Of a stretch of 34,072 nucleotides of DNA, positions 33,974 through 34,072 are shown one piece after another. The position numbers were made by a program, and so were the translations under genes. Origin of the DNA: Chloroflexota bacterium (GTDB lineage Bacteria > Chloroflexota > Anaerolineae > Aggregatilineales > Phototrophicaceae); contig JAPOYT010000176.1 in assembly GCA_026706445.1 (NCBI GenBank), positions 1 to 34,072 on the forward strand. Reading direction: 5' to 3'. Numbering within the stretch: the stretch's first letter is position 1; each line of letters starts with the position of its first letter. The notes under the pieces were generated by a model that was not told the DNA's origin, did no database searches, and worked only from the letters and a program-made list of their open reading frames with translations.

Positions 33974-34072
33974 GTTTTCGGCAGTTGGGGAGTGCATCGA
34001 ACTCGGTTGAAATTCTTTGAGCCATCCTCGAGATTATATCCCCAACCCCAAGTACGTATGATTTTGTAGGGG

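Noticed and set aside
33899-33997. N-terminal extension of the GntR regulator to ATG 33997 or 33919
   Set aside because: It would place the promoter, operator and ribosome site inside the coding sequence; the GTG at 33898 has GAGGAG at ideal spacing.
34033-34038. TATAAT on the minus strand as a second promoter for the regulator
   Set aside because: No acceptable -35 box at the right distance, and the promoter at 33945-33973 is better in every respect.

Overview
The window looks like a piece of a moderately GC-rich bacterial chromosome. Gene content suggests Chloroflexota (Anaerolineae-like): an Lpl-type sugar ABC operon with a Tat-type binding protein, a large GH42 enzyme, split methylmalonyl-CoA mutase with MeaB, a membrane protein with two copies of a Cys/Trp 'GDC...W' ectodomain, and many interspersed C-rich/G-rich repeat elements. 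This assignment is inference from gene content; there is no rRNA or other phylogenetic marker here. I saw no tRNA, rRNA, CRISPR array or transposase gene.

Region 1 (1-9053) is an inositol-catabolism pair, iolC and iolG (both minus), broken up by defence-type genes: a long DNA methyltransferase/type IIG-like enzyme (2002-4863), a toxin-antitoxin module with a tandemly duplicated antitoxin (6003-6784), and a nuclease domain plus DNA methyltransferase (6781-9053). The last two are separated only by a 22-unit GT/AC dinucleotide repeat that puts them out of frame, so this looks like a phase-variable restriction-modification fusion, here in the OFF register. A membrane-anchored heptad-repeat coiled-coil gene (1331-2005) has its own promoter and sits between 31-bp direct repeats derived from the 3' end of the 2002-4863 gene.

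Region 2 (9122-15921) holds a cytochrome P450 (apparent C-terminal frameshift), then mutA-mutB (methylmalonyl-CoA mutase, overlapping start/stop), a GYD-domain protein, the mutase chaperone GTPase meaB, and a YbjQ-family protein. mutA, mutB and meaB form the propionyl/methylmalonyl-CoA to succinyl-CoA step.

Region 3 (15931-23017, minus strand) reads sqdB (UDP-sulfoquinovose synthase) > large membrane protein (4-nt overlap) > gpmI > glpD. An MFS exporter (23260-24579) is divergent from it.

Region 4 (24810-33898) is a carbohydrate locus. A FadR/FCD-type GntR regulator is followed on the minus strand by a binding protein, two permeases, a GH42 glycosidase and an enolase-superfamily sugar-acid dehydratase; a DapA/NAL-type aldolase converges from the plus strand. 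A near-consensus promoter with an overlapping TGGTnnnACCA operator lies just upstream of the regulator. The likely logic is oligosaccharide uptake, glycoside cleavage, sugar-acid dehydration and aldol cleavage, repressed by the regulator until an acid intermediate binds.

C-rich/G-rich palindromic elements recur at 1-55, 2925-3052, 25744-25803 and 31069-31269. Three of them abut stop codons of minus-strand genes and one is inserted in frame within a coding region. No gene-free stretch exceeds about 250 bases; what the larger gaps hold is given in the entries.
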